Source: Lysobacter spongiicola DSM 21749
GTDB taxonomy: Bacteria; Pseudomonadota; Gammaproteobacteria; Xanthomonadales; Xanthomonadaceae
Assembly: GCF_900167055.1 (NCBI RefSeq)
Contig: NZ_FUXP01000004.1
Coordinates: 171,909 to 235,908 of the forward strand
Reading direction: 5' to 3'
DNA: 64,000 bases
Each line of letters opens with the position of its first letter. Position 1 is the stretch's first letter. Both the position numbers and the translations under genes were made by a program. This document shows, piece by piece, positions 41,816-53,178 of this stretch. The notes under the pieces were generated by a model. That model made no database searches. It was not told the origin of the DNA and saw nothing but the letters and a program-made list of their open reading frames with translations.

Positions 41816-43330
41816 CTACTGGCTCATGGCAGCCAAGCCCCGATCCATCCGCCGGTAGCCGATCGCTTCGGTGAGGTGTGCCGTCCGGATCTGCGGGCTG
41901 TCCGCGAGGTCGGCGATGGTCCGGGCGACCCGCAGGATGCGGTGCATCGAGCGGGCCGACAGCTGCAGTTGTTCAACGGCATGCTCGAGCAGGGCGTGGT
42001 CGCTGCTGGCCAAGCGGCAGGTGGCGCCGGTCTCGGCCTGTCCGAGCCGGGCGTTGGGTTTGCCGGCGCGGGTATCCTGGATGGAGCGGGCGCGCAGGAC
42101 CCGGGCGCGCACGTCTTCGCTGGGCTCGCCTTCCGGTGCGCCGGGCCTTAGCTCCGCCGGCGGCAGCCGTGGCACTTCCACGTGCAGGTCGATGCGGTCC
42201 ATCAGCGGCCCCGAGACGCGGCCGCGGTAGCGCCGCACCACGTCCGGGCTGCAGTGGCAGCGCCCGCTGGGATCGCCGGCCCAGCCGCAGGGGCAGGGGT
42301 TCATGGCCGCCACCAGCTGGAAGCGTGCGGGGAACTCCGCACTGCGGGCGGCGCGGGAGACGGTGACGACACCGGACTCCAGGGGTTCGCGCAGCACCTC
42401 CAGCGCGCGCCGCTCCCATTCGGGCAGTTCGTCCAGGAACAGCACGCCGTGGTGGGCGAGTGAGATTTCGCCGGGGCGAGGCTCCGCGCCGCCGCCTACG
42501 AGCGCCACCGCACTGGCCGTGTGGTGGGGGGCGCGGAATGGCCGGGTGCGCCACGCGGCCGGGTCGAGACCGCGGCCGCTGATCGAAGCGATGGCGGCGG
42601 CTTCCAGCGCTTCTTCTTCGCTGGCCTCGGGCAGCAGGCCAGGCAGGCGTGAGGCCAGCAAGCTCTTGCCGCAGCCCGGGGGACCAATCAACAACAGGTG
42701 GTGACCGCCGGCGGCAGCGACTTCCAGCGCGCGCCGGGCGTGCGCCTGTCCACGGACATCGCGCAGGTCCGGGGTCGCGGCGCGGGTCACCGCAGGTGCG
42801 ACCGCCGCCGGCAGCGTCTTGCTGCGGTGGAGCATGGCGCAGACCTCCAGCAGCGTGCGGGCGGTGTAGGCCTCCACGCGGCTGGCCAGCCCGGCTTCCT
42901 CGCCATTGCCAGCGGGGACCACCAGCTTCCGGCCGGCATCGGCCGCGGCGAGGGCGGCCGGCAGGATCCCGTCGACACTGCGCAGCTCCCCGGTCAGGCC
43001 GAGCTCACCGACGAACTCGTAGCCCTCCAGCGCCTCCAGCGGTACCTGGCCACTGGCGGCGAGGATGCCCAGTGCGATCGGAAGATCGAAGCGGCCCCCG
43101 CCCTTGGGCAGGTCGGCCGGCGCCAGATTGACGGTGATCCTTCGCGCCGGGAACTCCAGCTGGGCGCACTGGATGGCTGCGCGCACGCGATCCTTGGCTT
43201 CGCGCACCGCGGTTTCCGGCAGCCCGACGATCGACATCGAGGGCAATCCACCCGCCAGGTGGACCTCCACCCGGACCGCGGGCGCACGCACGCCCGTTCG
43301 TGCACGGCTGTGCACGAGTGCAAGATTCAC
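41816..43330 (-). CDS. comM: ComM, AAA+ Holliday-junction branch-migration helicase of natural transformation
   Basis: A 504-residue ATPase that extends heteroduplex during integration of taken-up DNA. The N-terminal Lon-like domain (NLALVHSRARTGV, VEVHLAGGLPSMSIVGLPETAV, RITVNLAPADLPKGGGRFDLPIALGILAASG) is followed by Walker A GPPGCGKSLLASRLPGLLP, the RPFRAPHHTAS block, Walker B VLFLDELPEW, the AMNPCPCGWAGDP zinc-like loop and arginine finger region. The start is a GTG at 43330, which restores the family's usual N-terminus; the open frame continues upstream without homology. It ends 20 bases before the dehydrogenase gene of the RiPP-like module, which sits on the same strand. Confidence 0.95.
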   Translation of the reverse strand: MNLALVHSRARTGVRAPAVRVEVHLAGGLPSMSIVGLPETAVREAKDRVRAAIQCAQLEFPARRITVNLAPADLPKGGGRFDLPIALGILAASGQVPLEALEGYEFVGELGLTGELRSVDGILPAALAAADAGRKLVVPAGNGEEAGLASRVEAYTARTLLEVCAMLHRSKTLPAAVAPAVTRAATPDLRDVRGQAHARRALEVAAAGGHHLLLIGPPGCGKSLLASRLPGLLPEASEEEALEAAAIASISGRGLDPAAWRTRPFRAPHHTASAVALVGGGAEPRPGEISLAHHGVLFLDELPEWERRALEVLREPLESGVVTVSRAARSAEFPARFQLVAAMNPCPCGWAGDPSGRCHCSPDVVRRYRGRVSGPLMDRIDLHVEVPRLPPAELRPGAPEGEPSEDVRARVLRARSIQDTRAGKPNARLGQAETGATCRLASSDHALLEHAVEQLQLSARSMHRILRVARTIADLADSPQIRTAHLTEAIGYRRMDRGLAAMSQ

Positions 43331-43338
43331 GGGGGGGC

Positions 43339-44188
<850 letters not shown>

Positions 44189-44201
44189 TTCGCGCTTGTA
44201 G

Positions 44202-45053
44202 CTACTTCGCCAGCGCCTCGGCCACGAACGGCGGCAGCACCTGGGCGGCGGCGTGCATGTCGGCGCTGTAGTAGCGGTTGCCAAGACCGGCCTTTCGGGC
44301 ATCGTCCGCGCGGAAATCGAAGCCACCGGACTTGCGCGCCAGCGTGCATGACCACCAGCCGGTCGGATAGCACGGCTGCGGGAACGGCAGGGTCTGGAAG
44401 GTCGTGAAGCCGGCCTTGCCCATCTCCCCGCGCATTTCCTTGATGAGGTCGAGCAGCACCAGCGGCGATTCCGACTGCTGCACCAGGATGCCGTCGTCCT
44501 TCAGCGCGCGGAAGCAGCTCTCGTAGAAGGCCTTGTTGAACAGCCCCTCGGCGGGACCGACCGGGTCGGTGGAGTCGACGATGACGATGTCGACGCTGCC
44601 GGGCTCGCAGTTCTTCATGTATGCCACGCCGTCATCGAACAGCAGCTCGGCGCGCGGGTCGCCGTTGGACTCGCACAGCTCCGGGAACCACTTCTCGGCC
44701 ATGCGGGTGACCTGCTCGTCGATGTCGCACTGCACCGCCTTCTCGACGCCGGCGTGCTTGAGTACCTCGCGCAGGGTGCCGCAGTCGCCACCGCCGATGA
44801 TCACCACCCGTTTCGGGTCCGCATGGGTAAACAGCGCCGGGTGCGACATCATCTCGTGGTAGAGGAAGTTGTCGCGGCTGGTCAGCATCATCGCGCCGTC
44901 GATGAGCATCAGGTTTCCCCAGTCGGTGCTCTCGTAGATCTCGATCTTCTGGAACGGCGACTGCACCTCGTCGAGCTTGCGCGTGATGCGATAGCCGATG
45001 GCCGAGCCGGACGGGTCGAAGTTCTCGTAGTGCCACGTCGTCTCAGTGTTCAT
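44202..45053 (-). CDS. speE: Spermidine synthase (polyamine aminopropyltransferase)
   Basis: A 283-residue aminopropyltransferase. The blocks YESTDWGNLMLIDGAMMLTSRDNFLYHEMMSHPALF, VVIIGGGDCGTLREVLKH (SAM-type binding loop), VDIVIVDSTDPVGPAEGLF and the lid with PCYPTGWWSCTLA are typical. It transfers an aminopropyl group from decarboxylated SAM to putrescine. It is divergent from arginine decarboxylase speA across 177 bases, so both steps of polyamine synthesis are neighbours. The start at ATG 45053 precedes MNTETTWHYE. Confidence 0.96.
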   Translation of the reverse strand: MNTETTWHYENFDPSGSAIGYRITRKLDEVQSPFQKIEIYESTDWGNLMLIDGAMMLTSRDNFLYHEMMSHPALFTHADPKRVVIIGGGDCGTLREVLKHAGVEKAVQCDIDEQVTRMAEKWFPELCESNGDPRAELLFDDGVAYMKNCEPGSVDIVIVDSTDPVGPAEGLFNKAFYESCFRALKDDGILVQQSESPLVLLDLIKEMRGEMGKAGFTTFQTLPFPQPCYPTGWWSCTLARKSGGFDFRADDARKAGLGNRYYSADMHAAAQVLPPFVAEALAK

Positions 45054-45230
45054 TCCGGTTCGTCCAGTGTTGGCAGCCACGGCCGGTTCGGCGAGGGCGT
45101 GGCAGGTGGGAGGGGGCGCGAATTGTAACCAACCCCCGGGGCAACACGCCGTGAGTCGAGGATGTGCCGTGACGGCCACCTCCCGGCCGGGGCGATAGAA
45201 TGCGCGTCCCCCACCCCTGGTAGCAGCGCG

Positions 45231-47120
<1,890 letters not shown>

Positions 47121-47214
47121 CCGGATCCGATGACCGGGCCGCGTCCGCGGATGCGTGCCCCTTGCATGACAGCACAAAGAAAGGGCCGGCCGTGCGGCGA
47201 CCCGGGAGATATGG

Positions 47215-48066
47215 ATGAAAGTGGGATTCATGGGCCTGGGCGCAATGGGTGCGCCGATGGCGAGACACCTCCACGACGCCGGCCTGCTGGCGGTGGTCGG
47301 CAACCGGACCCAATCCAAGGCCGATACGCTGGCCGCCGAGCTCAAGGTGCGAGCCGCGCGCTCGGCCGACAACTTCGCCGACTGCGACGTGGTGGTGCTA
47401 TGCGTGTCGCTGGACGCCGACGTGCTGGAGAACGCGGCGGCGCTCGCCCAGGTACTGAAGAACGGCGCGGTGGTGGTCGACCACTCCACCGTTTCGGTGC
47501 AGACCGCACGGCGGGTGGCGACGACCCTGGCCGAGCAGGGCATCGGCTTCATCGACGCGCCGGTATCGGGCGGGGTCGAGGGTGCGCGCAACGGCAAGCT
47601 GTCGGTGATGGCCGGTGGTGAGGCATCCACGCTGGAGCAGGTCCGCCCCGTGCTGGAGGCCTACGCGGCGCGCATCAGCCACATGGGCGATACGGGTGCC
47701 GGCCAGGCGACCAAGGCGGTCAACCAGGTGCTGGTGGCCGGCATCAACGAGGCGGTCTGCGAAGGCCTGGCGCTGGGCGAGAAGCTCGGGCTGGACCCGG
47801 AGCGGTTGTTGCCGACGCTGATGGCGGGCGCGGCGAGCAACTGGTTCCTCGACAAGCGCGGCGCCACGATGCTGCGCGGCGAGTTCACCCCGGGCTTCAA
47901 GAACGCGCACATGTTGAAGGACCTGCGCATCGTGCAGGCCGTCACCCGCGACAGCGGGCTGAGGTTGCCGGTGCTGGAGCAGGCCCTGGCCGACTATGCC
48001 GAGCTGGTGGAGAAGGGCCGCGGCGACGCCGACACCTCGGCGCTGATCACGCTCAAGCGCGGCTGA
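47215..48066 (+). CDS. NAD(P)-dependent beta-hydroxyacid dehydrogenase (HIBADH/GlxR family)
   Basis: A 283-residue oxidoreductase. The Rossmann motif GFMGLGAMGAPMARHL is at 4-19. VDHSTVSVQTARRVA, the substrate-binding DAPVSGGVEGARNGKLSVM and the catalytic lysine block GAGQATKAVNQVLVAGINEA follow. These define 3-hydroxyisobutyrate dehydrogenase, tartronate semialdehyde reductase and related enzymes; the exact substrate is not clear. Helix FKNAHMLKDLRI at the end matches the family. The gene starts 94 bases after speA and faces a SPOR-domain gene. Confidence 0.9.
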   Translation: MKVGFMGLGAMGAPMARHLHDAGLLAVVGNRTQSKADTLAAELKVRAARSADNFADCDVVVLCVSLDADVLENAAALAQVLKNGAVVVDHSTVSVQTARRVATTLAEQGIGFIDAPVSGGVEGARNGKLSVMAGGEASTLEQVRPVLEAYAARISHMGDTGAGQATKAVNQVLVAGINEAVCEGLALGEKLGLDPERLLPTLMAGAASNWFLDKRGATMLRGEFTPGFKNAHMLKDLRIVQAVTRDSGLRLPVLEQALADYAELVEKGRGDADTSALITLKRG

Positions 48067-48081
48067 GTTCGTCTCCGGCGC

Positions 48082-48840
48082 TTACTGGACCTTGATCGCC
48101 ATCGCCGGCAGCCCGCCGGCGTCCAGCTTGCGCTTGGCCTCGGCGAGGTCGCTGGCGGTGCCGTAAGGCCCCATGCGCACGCGGTAGATGGTCTTGCCAT
48201 CGATCTGCGCCGACTCCACCCGTGCGCCGAGCCCGAGCAGGGCGATGCGCGCCTTCAACTCTTCGGCCTGGCCGGACGCCTGGAACGCCCCTGCCTGCAG
48301 CAGGTAGCGGCTGCCGTCGCCGACGCCTGCCGCGGTGGCGCGATTGCCGTCCGGCTGGGGCGCGGGGGTGGCGGGGGCACTGGCAGGCCGCGGTGCCGGT
48401 TCGGTCACCACGGGCGCGGGCAGGGCAAGGTCGGCGGCATCCTCGTTGCGCGAGCCGGCCGGGATGTCTCGCTCGGCCATGCGCTCGGCCTCGGCCCGCT
48501 GGGTCGCGGCCAATTCCTCGTCGCTCATGCGGACTTCCTTGCCCGGCAGCAGCGTGTAGAAGTCGTACTGCGGCTCTTCGTCCTCGACCGGTGCCGCTTG
48601 GCGCGGCTGGTCAGCGCGGGGCACCCCGAGGTCTTCCTCGCCACCGGCGACCGGCGCCGGCGTGGCATCCGGGTTCGGGCGGGGCCGGAAGAAGCCGTCG
48701 CCATCGGACTTCAGCAGCTTGGGCATGCCCATCACCACCGCGATGGTGAGCACGATGCCCAGCACCATCCAGGCCCAGCCGGGCAAACCGTTGTTGCCCT
48801 GGTTGCGCCTAGCCTGTGTCTTTCCGCGTCGTGCTGCCAC
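48082..48840 (-). CDS. SPOR-domain membrane protein (FtsN-like)
   Basis: A 252-residue bitopic inner-membrane protein. A basic cytoplasmic tail (RRGKTQARRNQG) is followed by one transmembrane helix at about 20-40 (GWAWMVLGIVLTIAVVMGM), a Pro/Ala-rich periplasmic linker and a C-terminal SPOR domain (YLLQAGAFQASGQAEELKARIALLGLGARVE, YRVRMGPYGTASDLAEAKRKL) that binds denuded septal glycan. The layout is that of FtsN, a late cell-division activator. The motif YDFYTLLPGKEV in the linker, common in such proteins beside argS, supports this. It begins directly after the argS stop on the same strand. Confidence 0.88.
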   Translation of the reverse strand: MAARRGKTQARRNQGNNGLPGWAWMVLGIVLTIAVVMGMPKLLKSDGDGFFRPRPNPDATPAPVAGGEEDLGVPRADQPRQAAPVEDEEPQYDFYTLLPGKEVRMSDEELAATQRAEAERMAERDIPAGSRNEDAADLALPAPVVTEPAPRPASAPATPAPQPDGNRATAAGVGDGSRYLLQAGAFQASGQAEELKARIALLGLGARVESAQIDGKTIYRVRMGPYGTASDLAEAKRKLDAGGLPAMAIKVQ

Positions 48841-50529
48841 TTACATCACCTCGGGCGCGCTCACGCCCAGCAATTCGAGACCGTTGGCGAGGACCTGCCG
48901 CGTCGCCGCGGCGAGAACCAGCCGGGCGTGCCGCTGGCTGGCGTCTTCCACCAGGAACTGGTGGTCGTTGTAATACGTCTGGAAGGTCTGTGCCAGCTCA
49001 AGCAGGTAGGCCGCGACCTGGTGCGGCTCGAGGTCCCGGCCGGCAGTTTCCACCACGTCGGGGTAGCGCAGCACCGCGGTGACCAGCTCGTGCGCGGCCT
49101 CGTCCTGGAGGTCGAGCGGCTGGGCGAGCCCGTCGGCGGCGTCGTAGCTCAGCCCGCGTTCGGCCAGCTGGCGCATCAGCCCGCACATGCGGGCGTGCGA
49201 GACCTGCACGTAATAGACCGGGTTGTCGAGCGACTGGCTGCGCGCCAGGTCGATGTCGAAGGTGAGCTGCGAGTCCGGCTTGCGCGCGATCAGGAACCAG
49301 CGGGTGGCGTCGCGGCCGGCCTCGTCGATCAGGTCGCGCAGGGTCAGGTAGCTGCCGGCGCGCTTGGACAGCTTCACTTCCTCGCCGCCGCGCATCACCG
49401 TCACCATCTGGTGCAGCACGTACTCGGGCCAGCCCTGGGGAATGCCCGCATCCAGTGCCTGCAGACCCGCCCGCACCCGCGCCAGGCTGCCGTGGTGGTC
49501 GGCGCCCAGCTCGGTGATCGCGCGCTCGTAGCCGCGCTGCCACTTGGACAGGTGGTAGGCCACGTCCGGCACGAAGTAGGTGTAGGTGCCGTCGGACTTG
49601 CGCATCACGCGGTCCTTGTCGTCACCGAAATCGGTGGTGCGCAGCCACAGCGCGCCGCCTTCCTCGTAGGTGTGGCCGTGGGCCACCAGCTCACGCACGG
49701 TCTCCTCCACCTTGCCGTCGTCGTACAGCGAGGACTCCAGGAAGTAGACGTCGAAGCCGACGCCGTAGGCTTCCAGGTCGTCGTTCTGCTCGCGGCGCAG
49801 CCAGGCGACGGCGAAGCGGCGGACGGCGTCGAGATCATCGGCGTCGCCGGCACCGGTGACGCTGTGGCCTTCGACCTCGACGGTGGCGCCATCGAGGTAG
49901 GCGCGGGCGACGTCCTTGATGTACTCGCCGCGGTAGCCGTCCTCGGGCCAGCCAGCGTCTTCCGGCGTGCGGCCCTGCGCGCGTGCCTGTACCGAGATGG
50001 CGAGGTTGTTGATCTGCGCGCCGGCGTCGTTGTAGTAGTACTCGCGCGCCACTTCCCAGCCGTTGGCGGCAAGTACGCGGGCGATGCAATCACCGATGAC
50101 AGCAGCGCGGCCGTGGCCGACGTGCAGCGGCCCGGTCGGGTTGGCGGAGACGTATTCGACGCCGGCGTGGCGGCCATTCCCGGTGCGGTTGCGGCCGTAG
50201 CCATCGCCCTGCGACAGGACCTCGCCGAGCTGCCGGCGCCATGCGCCTTCCGCCACGTGGAAGTTGATGAAGCCCGGGCCGGCGATCTCCACCCGTGCGA
50301 TGTCATCGCTCGCGGGCAGGGCGTCCACCAGTGCCTGCGCGATCGCGCGTGGGTTGGAGCGCGCCGGCTTGGCCAGCAGCATCGCCGCGTTGGTCGAGAA
50401 ATCGCCCTGGGCACGGGTCTTGGGCCGCTCGATCACGAAATCAGCGGTCTGGAGGTCGGCCGGCAGGGTGCCATTGGCGCGCAGTGCGTCGACGGCCTGC
50501 GCGACCAGCGCGCGGATGGTGGCTTTCAC
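48841..50529 (-). CDS. argS: Arginyl-tRNA synthetase
   Basis: A 562-residue class I synthetase. The N-terminal tRNA-recognition domain is followed by the HIGH-type motif [14 protein letters not shown] and the KMSKS-type [20 protein letters not shown]. The C-terminal anticodon-binding domain includes [24 protein letters not shown] and [13 protein letters not shown]. The start is GTG at 50529 with an AGGATC ribosome-binding-like sequence just upstream. A TAAAAT -10-like box on the minus strand at 50560-50565 lies 30 bases upstream. The stop abuts the SPOR gene, suggesting one operon. Confidence 0.97.
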   Translation of the reverse strand: MKATIRALVAQAVDALRANGTLPADLQTADFVIERPKTRAQGDFSTNAAMLLAKPARSNPRAIAQALVDALPASDDIARVEIAGPGFINFHVAEGAWRRQLGEVLSQGDGYGRNRTGNGRHAGVEYVSANPTGPLHVGHGRAAVIGDCIARVLAANGWEVAREYYYNDAGAQINNLAISVQARAQGRTPEDAGWPEDGYRGEYIKDVARAYLDGATVEVEGHSVTGAGDADDLDAVRRFAVAWLRREQNDDLEAYGVGFDVYFLESSLYDDGKVEETVRELVAHGHTYEEGGALWLRTTDFGDDKDRVMRKSDGTYTYFVPDVAYHLSKWQRGYERAITELGADHHGSLARVRAGLQALDAGIPQGWPEYVLHQMVTVMRGGEEVKLSKRAGSYLTLRDLIDEAGRDATRWFLIARKPDSQLTFDIDLARSQSLDNPVYYVQVSHARMCGLMRQLAERGLSYDAADGLAQPLDLQDEAAHELVTAVLRYPDVVETAGRDLEPHQVAAYLLELAQTFQTYYNDHQFLVEDASQRHARLVLAAATRQVLANGLELLGVSAPEVM

Positions 50530-50605
50530 GGGGATCCTGCGGATGGAGCGGAACCGGGCATTTTACTCGCTATGCGCGGCTGCGTCCGGGAGAGCGCGAA
50601 CGGGT

Positions 50606-51280
50606 TCAGACCCAGCCGCGCGCGGCCAGCGACACCGGCGGGCCATCGGCGATGACGAAGTGGTCCAGCAGGCGCAGGTCGACCAGTGCCAGCGCCTGTT
50701 TCAGGCGCGCGGTAACGGCCCGGTCGGCGGCGCTGGGTTCGCGGTTGCCGCTGGGGTGGTTGTGCCCGACGATCACCGCCGCCGCGTTGTGGGCCAGGGC
50801 CCGGCGCACCACTTCGCGGGGGTGCACCTCGGTGCCGTCGAGCGTGCCGCGGAACAGCTCCTCGAAGGCCAGTGAGCGGTGCCGGGTATCCAGGAACATC
50901 ACCGCGAACACTTCGTGCGGCAGCCCACGCAGGCGCTGGGCGAAATAGCGGCCGGCCGCCTGCGGATCGGTCATCGCCGCGCCACGTTCGAGGTCCGCCG
51001 AAAGGTGGCGATGGCCCAGTTCCAGCGCAGCGGAAATCGCGCAGGCGCGTGCCGGCCCCAGCCCGGGCAGCTCGGCCAATTGCCGGGGCGTCCGCTCCAG
51101 CAATGCCCGCAGCGGCCCGTGTGCTCCGAGCAGGTCGCGCGCCGTGCCGACGGCGTCGCGGCCGCGCAGGCCGGAGCCCAGGAAGATCGCCAGCAGCTCG
51201 GCATCGGACAGTGCGGAAGCACCGCGTGACAGCAGCTTCTCGCGAGGACGCTCGTCGACCGGCCAGTCCCGGATGTGCAT
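50606..51280 (-). CDS. radC: RadC-family JAB/MPN domain protein
   Basis: A 224-residue protein. The N-terminal helix-hairpin-helix part ([43 protein letters not shown]) is followed by the JAB domain with the metal-binding [14 protein letters not shown]. Despite the name, its role in repair is unproven; family members act in genetic competence or are of unknown function. The start is taken at ATG 51280; a second in-frame ATG at 51307 would add nine residues. It is divergent from coaC. Confidence 0.93.
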   Translation of the reverse strand: MHIRDWPVDERPREKLLSRGASALSDAELLAIFLGSGLRGRDAVGTARDLLGAHGPLRALLERTPRQLAELPGLGPARACAISAALELGHRHLSADLERGAAMTDPQAAGRYFAQRLRGLPHEVFAVMFLDTRHRSLAFEELFRGTLDGTEVHPREVVRRALAHNAAAVIVGHNHPSGNREPSAADRAVTARLKQALALVDLRLLDHFVIADGPPVSLAARGWV

Positions 51281-51396
51281 GCCAAGGCTCCTGTAGCGGC
51301 CCTCCATGCTGGTGGCCGGGCGGGGTCGCTGCCACCAGCCGTGTCCACGGCATCGGGTAAGCTAAGCGTCGATTCCGGCGTCAGGAAAACCCCAAG

Positions 51397-51945
51397 GTGC
51401 CAGCCCTCCAGGACCAGAAGATCCTGCTGTGCGTATGTGGTGGCATCGCCGCCTACAAGGCCGCGGTGCTGGTCCGCAGGCTGGGGGACGCCGGGGCCTG
51501 CGTGCAGGTGGCCATGACCGACAACGCCCAGCGTTTCGTCGGCCCCGCCACCTTCCAGGCCCTGTCCGGCCTGCCGGTCCGCACTTCCCTGTGGGACGAG
51601 GCGGCCGAAGCGGCGATGGGGCACATCGAGCTGGCGCGCTGGCCGGACCGCATCGTCATCGCCCCGGCCACCGCCAACACCATTGCCCGGCTCGCACACG
51701 GCTTCGCGGACGACCTGGTCAGCACCCTATGCCTGGCGTCCGATGCGCCGGTTGCGATCGCCCCGGCGATGAACCGGCTGATGTGGGCCCACCCGGCCAC
51801 CCGCGCCAACGTGGAGACGCTTCGCGGGCGCGGCGTGATGGTGCTCGGACCGGATTCGGGCGGACAGGCCTGCGGCGAGACCGGTGAAGGCCGGATGCTG
51901 GAGCCGGAGTCGATCGTTGCGGCCCTGGTGCGGGAGTCGGCGTGA
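51397..51945 (+). CDS. coaC: Phosphopantothenoylcysteine decarboxylase CoaC as a separate protein
   Basis: A 182-residue flavoprotein of the HFCD family that decarboxylates phosphopantothenoylcysteine in coenzyme A synthesis. The FMN-binding start CVCGGIAAYKAAVLVRRL, the catalytic His in GHIELARW, the PxMNxxMW loop as APAMNRLMW and the GGQACGETGEGRM flap are all present. It is normally the N-terminal half of a fused CoaBC protein; here it ends with TGA in a GTGA overlap with coaB. The start is GTG at 51397. Confidence 0.9.
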   Translation: MPALQDQKILLCVCGGIAAYKAAVLVRRLGDAGACVQVAMTDNAQRFVGPATFQALSGLPVRTSLWDEAAEAAMGHIELARWPDRIVIAPATANTIARLAHGFADDLVSTLCLASDAPVAIAPAMNRLMWAHPATRANVETLRGRGVMVLGPDSGGQACGETGEGRMLEPESIVAALVRESA

Positions 51946-52595
51946 GCGCGGCATCACTGTCCGGCCGTCGCATCCTGGTCAGTGCCGGGCCCACCTACGA
52001 AGACATCGACCCGGTGCGTTTCCTGGGCAATCGCAGCAGCGGCAAGATGGGTTTCGCCATCGCCGCCGCGGCTGCCCGGCGGGGTGCGCAGGTGCTGCTT
52101 GTAGCGGGCCCGGTGTCCCTGCCGACGCCCGAGGGCGTGGAACGCATCGACGTGCGTTCGGCCGCGGAGATGCACCGTGCGGTGATGGACGCGTTGCCCG
52201 TCGACGTCTACATCGGCGCGGCGGCCGTGGCCGACTTCACCCCGGCCCAGGTTGTCGGCGACAAGATCAAGAAGCGACCCGGCGAAGAAGGCCTGGTGCT
52301 GGAGCTGGTGCGCACCCGCGACATCCTCGCCGAGGTGGCCAGCCATGCGCGACGGCCGTCCCTGGTGATCGGCTTCGCCGCCGAGACCAGCCATGTCGAG
52401 GAGTACGCCCGCGGCAAGTTGGAGCGCAAGAAGCTTGACCTGATCTGCGCGAACCGTGTCGGCGTTCCGGGCAGCGGCTTCGAGTGCGATGACAATACGC
52501 TGCTGGTCTACGGGGCAGGGTTCGAGCAGGTGCTGGGGCCGGCCTCGAAAGCCGAGCTGGCCGACGCCCTGCTCGACCTGGTCGCAGCCCGCTGA
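51942..52595 (+). CDS. coaB: Phosphopantothenate-cysteine ligase CoaB as a separate protein
   Basis: A 217-residue ligase joining cysteine to 4'-phosphopantothenate using CTP. It shows [27 protein letters not shown], the AAAVADFTP loop and the conserved lysines in VGDKIKK. GTG 51942 overlaps the coaC TGA, with GGGAG five bases before it, so it is translationally coupled. Most proteobacteria carry coaBC as one reading frame; the split needs a one-base frame change at this point. Both domains look complete, so either a real split or a sequencing frameshift in the linker is possible. dut follows, as in many coaBC-dut operons. Confidence 0.9.
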   Translation: MSAASLSGRRILVSAGPTYEDIDPVRFLGNRSSGKMGFAIAAAAARRGAQVLLVAGPVSLPTPEGVERIDVRSAAEMHRAVMDALPVDVYIGAAAVADFTPAQVVGDKIKKRPGEEGLVLELVRTRDILAEVASHARRPSLVIGFAAETSHVEEYARGKLERKKLDLICANRVGVPGSGFECDDNTLLVYGAGFEQVLGPASKAELADALLDLVAAR

Positions 52596-52661
52596 GCCAT
52601 CCCCGGTTGTACCTATCGCGGGGGCCCTCCCCGGGTGGCCCCGGCACGAACGGAGTCAACG

Positions 52662-53120
52662 ATGCACCACACCCTCCAGCTCAAGATCCTCGACCCGCGC
52701 TTCGGTGGGCAATGGCCATTGCCGGCGTATGCCACCGCCGCCAGCGCCGGCCTTGACCTGCGCGCCGCACTGGACGAGTCCCTGGAACTGCAGCCCGGCG
52801 ATACCGCGCTGGTGCCCTCCGGGCTGGCCATCCACCTGGGCGATCCCGGGTTGTGCGCGGTCATCCTTCCGCGCTCCGGGCTCGGCCACAAGCATGGCAT
52901 CGTGCTGGGCAACGGCACCGGCCTGATCGACGCCGACTACCAGGGCCCGCTGATGATCAGCGTATGGCATCGGGGCAAGGAGCCTTTTACAGTGGAGCCG
53001 GGGGATCGGATCGCCCAGCTGGTCGTGCTGCCGATCGTGCGCGCGCAGCTGCAGGTGGTCGAAGGATTCGAAACCAGTGACCGCGGTTCCGGCGGCTTCG
53101 GCCACACCGGCGTACGTTGA
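52662..53120 (+). CDS. dut: dUTP pyrophosphatase
   Basis: A 152-residue trimeric dUTPase that keeps uracil out of DNA. The five family motifs are visible: [47 protein letters not shown] and the C-terminal flexible [10 protein letters not shown]. The ATG at 52662 gives the common length. It follows coaB by 66 bases, which include a GC-rich inverted repeat, and precedes the mutase by 58 bases. Confidence 0.97.
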   Translation: MHHTLQLKILDPRFGGQWPLPAYATAASAGLDLRAALDESLELQPGDTALVPSGLAIHLGDPGLCAVILPRSGLGHKHGIVLGNGTGLIDADYQGPLMISVWHRGKEPFTVEPGDRIAQLVVLPIVRAQLQVVEGFETSDRGSGGFGHTGVR

Positions 53121-53178
53121 GCGCGGGAAGCAGTGATCCGGGCGAGCAGTCCCGGTCGGGATATTCAGGGGAAGGTCG

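Noticed and set aside
52621..52642. GGGGCC/GGCCCC inverted repeat between coaB and dut as a terminator
   Set aside because: The stem is only six pairs with no T-run and lies within a likely coaC-coaB-dut operon, so termination is not supported.
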